64,000 bases of DNA from Immersiella caudata (taxonomy: Eukaryota > Ascomycota > Sordariomycetes > Sordariales > Lasiosphaeriaceae). The notes under the pieces are model-generated. The model saw nothing but the letters and a program-made list of their open reading frames with translations, had not been told where the DNA came from and ran no database searches. Location: assembly GCA_030512335.1 (NCBI GenBank), contig JAULSU010000006.1:992001-1056000 (forward strand). Direction: 5' to 3'. Below, one piece after another: positions 30,915-42,299 of the stretch; within the stretch, counting starts at the first letter, position 1; each line of letters starts with the position of its first letter. Both the position numbers and the translations under genes were made by a program.

Positions 30915-33900
30915 TCACAAATTCTCCAACACAGCAGCCGATAGGAAATGCGACCCTCCCGCACACCGATAACCTTCACTCTGTTTAATCCAATTGTACC
31001 CCATAGGGCACGCCCCAAGCGCTGCCAACTTTTTCTGCTTCTCTTCTTCCTCCCTCCTTCGCATCTCCTCTTCAACCAGCCGTTTGACGATGGCATCTCT
31101 TGCGCCCGCGGAGGCCATGCGTGCCTGTTCTTTCAGGCGCTGATACTCCTCCTCGCGTTCCTCTTCGGCCTCGCGATCCTTCTGCAGCTGCTCCCAGACT
31201 TCGTCGCTGACGCCCGCATCTCTCTTGGCGTCATGGAGGCGGCGAGAGTCCTCCTTACTCTTCTCGCTCGCGGTTGCAGTTTGTTCCTCGGGAGGCGATT
31301 CGCTCCCTGCAGTTTCGTGGGTTTGTTCTTGAGCTTTGATCGTAGTAGCATGCGAGCGTGTGGTCTTGGGCGGAAGTGGTGCCGAGGGTTGTTGCCTGAG
31401 GAGCTGCTCAAGCGGCGCTGGAAGTTTGGGGGTGGCAGCCTGGGCACGAGACTTGCGCTCGTTCAGCATGGTCTCGAATTCTGCCTTGACGGTCGCTTCA
31501 CCAAGAACGAGTCGTCCCTGCCTCGTGCCTGTCTCTGACAACAGCGTCTTGTTGAAGATCTCCCTCGCCAGCGAGTGGACATCTCGCGCGCTTCCCCAGT
31601 TCTCTTGTGCCGCAAGGTTCCCGAAGTGCAAGACAACCTGCTGCTTGAAGATAGCGGTCGGGGACTCCAGACAGCCCAGATCAAAGTCCGTTTTCTTGGC
31701 ACGGAGGGAGCCCCTCTGCTTCTGAAGAAGCTGAAGGAGGAGAGAGACGCACTCCTCGGGCGTCAAAGGCCTGAAGTCGACCACTGCGGGGAACCGAGAA
31801 GTCAAGCCGGCGTTGACTGACATGAGGCGGTTGATGTCGTTGTCGTACCCGGCAAGAACGATGATAAGCTTCTTGTGATATCTGGGATTGGTGACGGAGT
31901 CGACCAGCTCATCCATGGCCACTTTGGCAAAGTGTCCCTCGGCCAATCGGTACGCCTCATCTATAAAGAGAACTCTGCCTAAAGCCTTTTCTAGGAGCTT
32001 CTGAACCTTGGGGCCAGTCTGACCCTCGTACTGTCCGATCAGGTCTGTCGCAGAACACTCTTGCACCTCGGCAGTTGCCAGAAAGCCCATGTCGTAGAAG
32101 ACCTTGCCCATCTTCTTGGCTGTTGTGGTTTTGCCAGTTCCAGGGGGGCCGCGGAACAGGAAGTTGAAGGGGATGTTCTCCTTTGGATCCATCTCAAGTG
32201 CCTTCAACCTGCGAACTGTCTCTTGATAGCCCTCCAGGAGGCCAACAATCCGCTCCGACCCAACCGTATCGCGGAACAGGGCTCGAATATTCGTCTCAGC
32301 CCTCTCAGCCCGATCAAAGTTAACGTCGAAGTCGCGGGCCTCAAGCAGAGTATTAAGTCCAGTTGACCGGGCCCCCCTTCCAGTTTTGTTCCGTGAGATA
32401 CGCCTCTGGTGGCGTGCTTTCGCCGAATCGAGGAGAATGTCAATCTCTCCGGCGTTGCCAAAGTTGGGGCGATTCCGCGCTCGATCCAGCATCTCCATGG
32501 CCACTCGCGCTCCCTGGTCAGTGGTCTGGTAGCCCTGCTGCTTGAGCTTGAGGTCGAGTATTGCGCGAAGCTCATCCTGCGAGAAGTCGTCAAACTCGAA
32601 TCCTGAAGCAATCGGGAATCGGCGGGCCAGGCCAGGGTTCACGTTCTGAAACATCGTCTCCATCTGGTCCTTGTAGCCGAGCAAGAGCACGCATCGGTCG
32701 TCTCCGGGTACGCTTTGGACTTCAGCAACGATGGTGTCAATGACGGCGGTCTTGTAGGGGTCGGAGCTAGACCCTTGGTTGTCGCCACCGCCATAAAGGC
32801 CATAGGCTTCGTCGATGACCAACACTTTTCCGATAGATGCAGCAAGAATGCCCTTGGTATTTTGCTCCGACTGTCCGAGAGCAGCGCCAACGAAGTCTGC
32901 AGGATTCTTGACAACCACTGTTCAATGAATGTCAGCACATTGCTTTCAAAAAACCAGGCAGGAAAAAAGGGGCAAGGTGGCTGCCGCCAGGTCGAGAAGG
33001 GCTTGCAGAAGATCGTGCTGCGAGAGAAAGAACGCTCACCTTCACCTCTCGAAAGCAATCCCAGGGCCACCAGGATCTGACCATAGAGCTTGGCGACAGT
33101 CGTCTTACCCGTGCCGGGATTCCCAAGGAAGACCTTGTTGAGAGAATACTGGATGGGCGGCCGCTCCGCCAGCTCCCGCTGGTAGTTCTCTTGGACGCTG
33201 TCGACTAGTGCCCTCACCGCGTCCTTGACTCCCATCAAACCTGTCAGCTGTTGAAGTTTTTTCCATGCTTCGCAGTTGGTGAGCGCGTTGGACGGTTCTG
33301 GGCCGATCAGATCCTCCATGGTCAAGAACATATCATTCGGCATGTTATCGGGGTTCTTGCATGCCTTTCGCTCGCGTCGCAAACGATCCGCTTGCCGTTT
33401 ATAAACCATCCCGAGCGTGTTCTCGACGGTCCTGGCGTTGCCGAACCCGTCCTTCCCACGTCCGTAGCCAATTCGCCTGGAGATGATCCTGCAATACAGG
33501 CCGCGAAGCCCGTCGTCACAATCCATCTGACCGTTGAACTTCTTGTTCACCTTCAATTCCAGAATCCGGAGGAGCTCGTCATCAGAGTAGTCCGCAAAGT
33601 CCATCTGGGTGGGAAATCGACTAGGGAGGCCAGGGTTATGTGCGAAGAAGCTCTCCATCTGCTTGTTGTACCCCGCAAGCACGAACACGACCTTGCCACG
33701 GAGATTCTCAACCTCGGTGAGGAGATGGTCGAGCACAGCCCCGCCACCCGGGTTGTTGCCGGATGTGAGTTGATAGGCTTCGTCTAAGAACAAAACGCCA
33801 CCCCCTTCGTTCAAGATCTCGTCAATCATCTTTTTGCATCCCGAAACGCCGACGTTTGCGAGGCTGGCCCCAGTAGTCTCCTTGAAGCACAGACCAGGGA

Positions 33901-36900
33901 TCACGCCAACCTCGGTGAGAAATTTGGCGTAAATTCTCGCGACCGTGGTCTTGCCTGGAAAGATATGTCAGCCACTGAAGAACGCTGTCGGCGTAGGAGA
34001 CCAACCTGTCCCAGGGTTGCCCAGCATGGAGCAGCTCTGTGGCAAATATGTGTCAGTTATGCCTTTTGGAGGCGTTTTCTAGGCAACGCAATGTCTCGGG
34101 CGCGCTCGTGTCACGCCTAAAAATATTTGACAAAGCCACGAATAACCACAATAGGAGCCATGTGGCGGAAAGGGGAGACCCACAAAACGCTCGGAAGCCA
34201 GCGACGTGTTTTGGCGCAGCGTCAGATCGACCTTTGACTTGATAGACAAGAACGTTTGCTTGACGTCCTCGAGTCCAATCAATGTCATCAGGTCATCCAT
34301 GGGGGCGCTCTGGGCACCGTCGAATTGCTTCAGGTCCTCCCATTCCGTTTTGGCGTCTTCTGGGTATTCGAAATCGGGTTTTGAATCGGGGTTGGGTCTG
34401 TCTGCTGGTTGCTGCGCTTTCTTTGTAGTATTTCTGGCGGCAACTTGTGCGGCCAACAGCTGCCTCTTCTTCTCTTGTTCTTTCATCCGTTTCTGGGTTT
34501 CCTTGATGGATTCGAGGTCTGCCTGGCGTTGCTTCAGTGTCCTCTTTTGCTCCTCCTCTTCAACCTTGTACTTTGCCAGCCGACGTTCGTGGTCAATTTC
34601 GTCATCCAACTCCTGAAGCTGTCTCGCATATGCGTCTTGGCGTCGCTGGCGTTCCATCTCCAGGTCGAGGTCTCGCTTGACTCGGCGCTCCTGGATCTTA
34701 TCCTCTTCAATGCACCCCCCGCATCGCTCCAACCGTCGGGCACACGTCACCCGTGTTTGGTGTTGGCGCTCACACACTTTCTTGACCGGCTCGTGACACT
34801 CCGCTTGACTGTGATCAGTGATTCGATGGCACCGAGACTTGCACTTGTGGATACCGCACTTCAGGATAGCGTCGCTGCATTGGTTAGACACATCAAAGCT
34901 ACTGGCCTCGGGGGGTGATACTTACCAAGGGTCTGTGCATCCGCCGTCGGGGCACCACCTGTCAAAATCCATCGGCTCTTTCAGCGTGGCGATTTTTTCA
35001 GGATGTTTCTCACACTTGACAGGCAGTCCGTCGTAAAGATGGTGGTTTTTCTTGAGGATCTCAAAGAAAGGGGGCCAGGTCGCGACTCCCTTCTTGCTTT
35101 TCATGAAGGTCTCCATATTGCCGATCAGGACGATGCAATTTCTTGCTCTGGTAATGAGGACGTTCAGTCGCTCAGGGGCAGACATGAAGCCGATGTCTCC
35201 TGACTCATTGCTCCGCGTCAAGGACGCAACGATGATGTCGCTTTCCTCGCCTTGATAGTTGTCTGCGACAGTGTTAGTTTTGCTCAGGGGAGCAGGGAAT
35301 GTGTGAACATGCCTATTGTCGAGATTCTGAGCGGCTTCCGGCCAACCTTCGCAGACGCTTCACTCAAGAGACCCGCCCGAATCAGGTCTCGCTTGTCCAT
35401 CTCGCTGAGTTCTGGGTCGTGTTCATTCTTCTGCAGTAGCTCTTGAAGCAAGCGGAGCTGCCCCAGGTATGGCGTTAAGACGACGATGTTGTGCGAGGCA
35501 TAGCCCTGCTGCCCAAAGTACCTTACGCACCGCAAGACCATCTCAGCTTCGAACTCGTTCTGCTTGCTCTCTTTCACGTCTGGGTCTCGTCGCTCTGCCA
35601 AGGCTCGGTTGTAGGTCTCCAGTTTTCCGTGATCAAGAAAGACGACGCGGTCCCGCAAACCCCGGATCAAAGGTCTTCCGCTTGTCTTGGGACCATCGAC
35701 AAGGGCAGGGTATGTCAACTCGCGTGAGAATCTGGATATCTCGGGCGCCATCCTGTGTTGTTTGTGGAGTGTCTTGTGGCTCGCGCCCTGGAGGATCAGG
35801 CGCTCGAACAGGGAACGATTGAGGTCAAAGCCATCTCCCTTCTCGACGGACAAAGCGTAGTTGTTGATCTTGGGCCGCAGTTGCTTGTGGTCTCCAATCA
35901 AAATAAGCTGTTTGACCGATGGCGCCAGGCAAGTCAAAATATGACTCTCCAATATCTCTCCAGCCTCTTCAACAAGAACAACGTCAGGCTGGGCCGCGCG
36001 AATCAGCCGGGAGTGCTTCGCCGCCCCAGTGGTAGTGCAACCGATAATCATCTTCTCGCTGACTATTGAAGCGTCAGACTCGCCAAACTGCGCGTCAAGG
36101 TCCTCCTGGATGTCGTCGAACCGCCTGACATGCTTTTCCAGGGCCTCGAGTTGCTCTGCAACCAAGCAACTTGTCCAACGTTTGAGGTGTGTCTGCCTTT
36201 CGGTCGGTTGCATCATCCAAACCGAATTGGACTCTGCAGAAAAGGACTTTCCATGAAACCCGGGACCTTTGCCATTGGACCACTGACGGAAGAGATAATC
36301 GGGCCCAATCGTTTGGTTCCGCTTTCCTGCCACTTTCCAGTTCTCATTGTTGTCGGGGACTTTGAACGCCTCGCAGAACTTGCCGTCGTCGTCGTCGTCA
36401 GAGAATTCCAGATACTCGGACAGAACATCCCAAGTCAGCTTGAATCCGCGGCAGTCTATGAACGCTCGAATGGTTTGACCGATCGATGTCTTGGCCCGAG
36501 CTTTGAGAGCGTCGACGTTCTGCCAAGAGAGGCGGGACCGCCTGTAGCTCCCCTTTTGCTCTGAGAGGAGGAGCGGAAGGGTGGCCGGAGTACATTTCGC
36601 TTTAGCGCCAAGGCGGAGAATCTCGTTTGATGGAATTTCTGCATTGAGAAGGTCTTCGAGGAACTGATCCAAGGCGTGGTTGGTGTAACTGACAACTAGG
36701 ATGCGCATGCCAGAGTCGAAGAGAAGCTTGGCGATGATGGCCCCGACGAACGACTTGCCGGTTCCTGAAACTTGAATTAACCCTCTCCATAAATCCTAAA
36801 TCGTGGAGCACACGTACCTGGTGGTCCTTGAATCAGGCTAAGGGGTCTCGTCAAAGCATGGAGAAGGGCTTCAAGCTGAGACTTGTCGGCTGCGATTGTC

Positions 36901-38328
36901 TTCGTGGAGGATACCCTCAAAGAGAGGGAGTACTCGTCGTGAAGTCCCGAAGTCTCCAGGGCCTGCTTCAGCTTCTCGATCCTGACACTTAGCCGCCGCG
37001 AGAGACTGAGATCCCGGACAGTCTCGTCAGAGGCTATGGGATTCACCAACATCTCTTGCAGCGGAAGATTTGTCAACGCTTGGAGTCCGACCAACACAGG
37101 TTCGTAGGAAAAAAACGGCTGTGTCGACAAGAACAAAGCGAACACTCATCCTGTTGGGCATGGCCAAAGCCAGAAGGGCGTCTCGGAGCCCTTTGCTATC
37201 GGTGAAGCGGAGCGAGACAATGGGTGGCTGCTGGGCAAGGAGGTCAATGTCCCGATCAACGAAGGCAAAAGCAATGACTTCAGCTTCCTTGCAGAGAACT
37301 CCAAATGCTTGATGTCGGAGAAGTTGCGGCTTCTCCTTCAGAAATCGCTTTCTGCTCTCGACCGAGTCTTTCTTTTGAAGAAATTGGAGTCCTTCGTAAC
37401 ACTGGACTAGAAGAGTGCATTTCTTGAAGGATTTTCTGAAGGGATCATCCTCTTGTCCCCCAAAATCCAGACGAAAAGGATTCAGTTGTCCCAGGGTGAG
37501 CAACGGACGCCGACTCTTTTTGGCACCGATCGCGACTTGGTGATCTTCTCGAAGCTCTGCAACCATATCCTCCCTCAATAGGCGGAACTGGTTGGCCAAG
37601 TGAACGCCAACGCGCTGGTCTGCGTTGGTTTCAAGGACTTCTCTGGACGTCAGGTAGAAAGGACGCCGAGTGGAGAGAAACTCGTCTGTCGTGGGATAAA
37701 TTCGGATCTTACGATAATCCTCATGGTCGTTGTCGTGGCGTCCACCGGGGCCATCTGCGGTAAGATTAGCAGGAGACGCCCGAAGCTCGATAGCCCTTTT
37801 GATCTGGTAGCCGATCTCCCGGGCTTTGTGTTGCTGAGCGGCCAGGAGGCGCTCCAAGACGGCTTGAACATCTTTGACAACGTCAATCTCAGACTTTGGC
37901 GGGAGGGACAGCAATTCGAAAGCCAGCCAGGCAAAGGGGGCGATTTGGAGCTCAGGGATCTTCCGGTCGCAGAAGAGTTGGAGTACTGCCTTCCAAACAG
38001 TAGGGGGGTTTCCTATCACTTCCAAAATGGTGCGTAGGAACTGGCCGTCAACAAGGAGTTTGATGGTGGGATCCGACAAATACTGGAGGAGGGGCAAGGT
38101 GTGCGACAGGATGAAAGACGAGGATAGATCCATTCGAATGGCTTGTCTGAGGGAATCAAGGCCCCCCTTGCTGGATATCAGACGCTCGACACACGAGCTC
38201 GGCGGATCTTCGACGCAGATCGCCTCGAGGAAGTGTTGGGCATTCTGCGGAGTCCTGACTTGCTGGTTGCCAGAGAGCATTTTTCGGAAGACGTTCCGGA
38301 GGCGATCGGCACGCTGGTCTGAAGCCAT
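30915..38328 (-). CDS. ZNFX1/UPF1-like SF1 helicase fused to NFX1 fingers and three CbxX-type AAA+ domains
   Basis: Exons 38328-36818, 36764-35313, 35262-34926, 34874-34184, 34036-34006, 33954-33040 and 32917-30915. Dropping one base of the A7 run at 37109-37115 gives exactly 2,313 codons. Helicase Walker A GPPGTGKS lies at residues ~501-508 across intron 1; VLVEEAG is the Walker B variant and HRMAPEISRF a later motif. NFX1-type fingers (CTDPC, CGIHKCKSRCH) lie near 1095-1170 and a charged coiled coil near 1180-1290. AAA+ 1 (GNPGTGKTT, ~1336) is split by a 31-nt microexon; AAA+ 2 (GNPGTGKTT) is near ~1620 and AAA+ 3 (GPPGTGKTT) near ~1915. The C-terminus has a glutamate-rich helix and CPMGYNWIKQ. 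ZNFX1-type helicases act in RNA surveillance and antiviral silencing; CbxX domains remodel proteins. Intron 2 (35312-35263) is GC-AG. The frameshift is a sequencing error or a recent lesion, because all downstream exons remain intact. Confidence 0.88.
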
Positions 38329-39170
38329 GCCGAGCGGGACTGTTGGGTTGGGGGTTGGAAAATGATACAAGCTTATTTCTCTGGTGGGACGGTTGCGGGC
38401 AGGTTGAATTTGGAGCGTTGATCCTTGTATCTTCGCTGGGAAGTCACCTAATAATGTACTCGCTCTAGTTTGTAAGTCTCATTGCCCGAGAAACACAAAC
38501 AGCAGAGCCCCGGCGCTTTGGGCATGTCTTGGGCGCCACATGGGGGGACTGCGTTTGCGACCCAGCTCGAGGGTGTTAGCCATTGGCGCGAATCGGAAGA
38601 GTGAAACCGGGCTGTGCTGTGTAACAATGTAGGCCCCTGAGGGGTCCAATGAAAGAGTTGTGCTGCGCGAGATTTGGACGAATCGCATTGCACCGGCGTG
38701 GCTCTTCGCTGACGCATCGTGGGCCTCTCTGCATCGGATGGAACGCGATGGATGCGCGAGTCCAGCCTTGAGCGGAGGAGGATGATGCCCGATCAAACGG
38801 AGCAACCAGGGCATCCAATAATCGACAAGTCGCCTTCGTATCGCGGGATGCGGTGCGGGATGTCTGTTTGCCTGAAAGTTGGCTGCCGGCTAGAGGCTTA
38901 TTCTGCGGCGGTCAAGATTGCCGTCAACCAACGACAGCTCTCTGTCAGCCCGCGCCACTCGTCGGTTGCATTGTGAATATGCCGTTGGCCTCAAGCATAG
39001 TGTGCCAGGATGAGGGGACGTGGATGAAGCAGAAGGTATTGGGATTTGTGGATAAGTGAAAAGACGACAAACATCACTCCATCTCTGTCAAGAATCGCTC
39101 CTTCCGTGCACCTCCTTTCATCTTTTCCGCCGCGGCCCCGTAAGCACTTTGCACCAGGCCATGAACTAAA
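38329..39170. promoter_or_regulatory. Divergent intergenic region
   Basis: 842 bp between the start codons of the helicase-AAA+ gene (-) and the gene at 39171 (+). No specific motif recognised. Confidence 0.4.
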
Positions 39171-40648
39171 ATGGCTTCTCATTGGTCTACCAAATCCCGC
39201 CCGCACTACCGCTCGACCTTCGCGACGGGGTCTGCCACGAATTCGACACCGCAGACACCACCGCCTCCCTTTGGCCCGCTCCTGCAAACTGTCAGTATTG
39301 AAGATCTCGCCGATTCCTCCAAGAAGTTCGCCAACTCCGCAGCAATCCGAGACGTCCAGGTGATCACATCGTACAACTGGGTCGACAGGAAAGGCGCCAA
39401 CCCCACCATCCTCGTTCCTGGTATGTTTCGTTCCAAGGCCTTCAAGTCTTCCTGAACTCTTGTCATCAGCCATTTCTGACGCACTTACTCGCAGGCAAAC
39501 CTCCTCTTTGGACGCCACCTGCGATCACTCCTCAACTCCGACAAGACGATGGCACATACTTCCGCGACAAGAATGCTGCGCAATACCCAAAGCACCCGAT
39601 CGAGCCCGGGGTCGTTGCGTGTCTGAACACCAACCCTTCCCTCCCTACTGAGATCGACATCATGGCATGCAGCAGCACCCTGGGCAATCTCCTCCGGTTC
39701 GTTCGCGGCAGCGGGCAGGACAAGCCTTTCCGCATGCTGGCCGAGAAGATCGGGAACACTATCTTCTTCGTCCGTCGCGAGAACTCCCCAACGGAACTGA
39801 TCCCCGACGTCCGGGGTTACGGCCATACCTTTCCAGAGGCCTACACAACATGGGAGTCGGAAGTCAAAGGCTCATGTTCCCATCAGCGGCTCCTTCGATA
39901 CTCCTTCGGCGGTCTGGACTTCGGGGTCCGCTTCGGGGCAGACGGCTACATCAAGCCGGCTCGGAAGGCGGGCCCATCCCAACCCCCCATGATGAAGGAG
40001 AAGAGCCCTTCTGTCAACGATCTGATCGGCACCCTCTCTGGCATCGCAGTTGCATCGCCCAACAATACACCACCCTTTGGTGCCCTCAAAGTCAAGGCGG
40101 CAGGAAACGTCGTTGACCAGGAGAATGTTTTCGACCTCAAGACCCGGAGCATCTTCACCAAAGACAAGAAGGAGCACCTTGTCGACGAGCTACCACGGCT
40201 TTGGGTAGCTCAGATTCCCTTCTTCATTTTGGCCTTCCACCGATCGGGCTTCTTTGCTCCTAGCGAGATACAGATCAAAGATGTCCGAGCGAATGTCAAG
40301 GCTTGGGAAAGAATCGAAGCGACCAACCTGGCCCGCCTTGCTGCCCTAGTCCATCGGCTTGTCGATATAGTTTCGAACACACCTTCGTCCAAGGTTGAGC
40401 TGCGCTGTTGTGAAGTGAGAAAGTTGGAGGTCAGAGAGATTCTTCCTGAAGTGGGCAACATCCTCTCGCCAGAGGTCAGAGCCCGTTGGGAGAGCCAGTG
40501 CAATACTCGAGATGGGGTCTACGATGAGAAGTACTATGACTCTGACAGCGATCGAGACGACCGATTGAGCTGGGATGAGGGGTCTGAGAAGGACTTCACG
40601 GCTTGCTCTGCCGATGACTGCGGGTATTGCGGACATTGCCCTTACTAG
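39171..40648 (+). CDS. Conserved fungal protein of unknown function, 2 exons
   Basis: Exons 39171-39420 and 39495-40648 (74 bp intron) encode 467 residues. The N-terminus is Pro/Thr-rich. A core starting SYNWVDRKGANPTILVPG and continuing KPPLWTPP is familiar from a fungus-specific family. Database entries of that family often carry the name geranylgeranyl pyrophosphate synthetase, but neither DDxxD motif of prenyl synthases is present, so I do not accept that function. The middle contains RLLRYSFGGLDFGVRFGADG. The end is acidic with a Cys cluster (CSADDCGYCGHCPY) that could bind metal. It lies divergent from the helicase-AAA+ gene. Confidence 0.8.
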
Positions 40649-41044
40649 GCTTTTTGGTGGTGCCATGGCTCATTTTCTTGGATATTTTGTCGTGTGATCT
40701 CACTACCCATTGGTACTTCATGATGCGTATTATTTGCATGCAATTCTAGCCGCTAATTCCATTATGTGCTCTTATACCATCTTTCGTCTCGGTGTTGGGT
40801 ATCATTCAACGCAGACTTCGCCCTTGTCCTCCGCTACTAGCCTCCGGCACAGTCCCAGTCTGACACGGCGCCCAAGCCTCTACCACAGCCCTGCGACAAC
40901 CGACACCAGCATTGCAACCCACGATAGCGGACCAGCATTTCCTATCCCTCTCACCAGCGCAGCGGAACTCTTCTGAACACTTTCCACCTTCAAGCTAGCA
41001 TTCACCATCGGCTTCAAGCCCTCCTCATTGTACTCCGGCGACCT
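40649..41044. other. Convergent 3' intergenic region
   Basis: Lies between the ends of a + gene and a - pseudogene; nothing recognised. Confidence 0.4.
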
Positions 41045-42299
41045 CTAGCCCGACCAGTCGTGGTTGAGCAATCCCCATGTCTCATCATAGTCGTGCGTCA
41101 ACTCCCGGACGTAGTAACTCCCCGCGACCACCCACATCATCCATCCCACACGTTGAGCCGGGAGATAGTTGCTTAGACAGGTCCCATAGATGTCTTTGTA
41201 CGTCTCATTTACCTGTAAAAACCCAAACTCCGTCATCACCAGCGGAAGCGTATTTTTCGCACTCGTCGAGTCCAGCGTTCGGAAGCCCAAGTTGAACAGC
41301 TTCTTCTCAAAAGCGGCGCATTCCTGGGCTGGGTCATAAGTGTGAAGCTCAAGAACGAGCTTGTCGGCGTAGTCGTTGAAGCTCGCGGGGTTGAAGACTT
41401 CGGTGCTAGGGGTGAGTGGCGGGCCTTAGGCAACGGCGGTAAAGTTAGTAGAGGAGTCCATGCCGGAGAGGAAGATTAGCAGGTCCGGGTTAGCGGCGTG
41501 GATGGCGTCGGAGCCCAGCCGGGACAGGGAATGCCAGGTTTCCCAGTTGTCAGAGGACACGTAGAGCTGAGGTTGGTGAGGGCTTGACGAAGTTCGTTGT
41601 GGAGAGACATGGAGACGAGGTTGGGCCAGGACTTCCCCTGGAGGTGTCAGTAACTGTGTTGCCTGGACGACGAGGAAAGAGGATGGGGCAACTTGCATGT
41701 TCAGCCATATTCGTCAAACCCCTGATCCAATTCTTCGTGCTGAAAAGAGTATCCCCCCACCAAGAGTTCCCCTCGACCGGGTGACAGCACCACCCCGCCT
41801 TGCTGACGTGGTTGTCGAGCTGAACGAAAATCTCCTGCCTCACGCACTCCGCCACAACCGCATCAAACACCTGCAGTCGCGTCGTCGTAGAGCTGAAACC
41901 GGGGTTATTCCGCACAATATCATCCAACAACTTCGTGCCGCTTGTCCCGCCCAGCGCACCGAACAGCGCAACGCCAATTGTGAAGTCCGCTTCGTTGTTT
42001 GCGTATATCTGATCGACCATCTCAATCGCGTAGGTCAGACGCACAGCTTTCATACCGAGGCTTTTCATGTGGTTGACGATGGCGGGGATGAATTGGTACT
42101 GCAGGCCTTCGGGAATCATGACCTCGCCGTGAGCTGGCCAGTTGACACCGACGTAGTTTACGTTGGCGCCCGTTGCGTCGAGGATCCATCGACCTGAGGT
42201 GCGGAAGGGGGTGTTTGGCCAGGCGGCGGAGGTGGAAGGGACGAGGAGGAGAAGAGTGGTACATGTGAGATGCCAGAGGCGAGAGGGGCAGGGAAACAT
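41045..42299 (-). pseudogene. Glycoside hydrolase family 5 (secreted glycanase), broken
   Basis: From the ATG at 42299 a signal peptide (ending PSTSAAWP) leads into a GH5 barrel: VNYVGVNWPAHGEVMIPEG, VQLDNHVSKAGWCC, and after a 59 bp GC-AG intron (41696-41638) GKSWPNLVSMSLHNELRQ with the acid/base Glu of the NE motif. The frame is then lost between about 41565 and 41580 (about -1), and resumes as LYVSSDNWETWHS. A TAA at 41428-41426 interrupts it, then the gene continues to VMTEFGFLQ (nucleophile Glu), GWMMWVVAGSYYVRE and the natural end HDWSG at 41045. One frameshift and one stop make it non-functional unless both are assembly errors. An ATG at 42386 is an alternative start but would bury the signal peptide. 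Confidence 0.85.

Noticed and set aside
37109..37115. Programmed ribosomal frameshift at the A7/T7 run
   Set aside because: Known fungal signals of this kind are rare and no pseudoknot or slippery heptamer in the sense strand was evident; error or lesion is simpler.
37027..38370. Reading the helicase gene as two separate genes split at 37.1 kb
   Set aside because: The two frames abut exactly at a homopolymer and together form the expected continuous motif; no promoter or terminator fits in between.
39171..40648. Naming the gene geranylgeranyl pyrophosphate synthetase
   Set aside because: No DDxxD motif or helical prenyl-synthase pattern; that label seems inherited from poor annotations.
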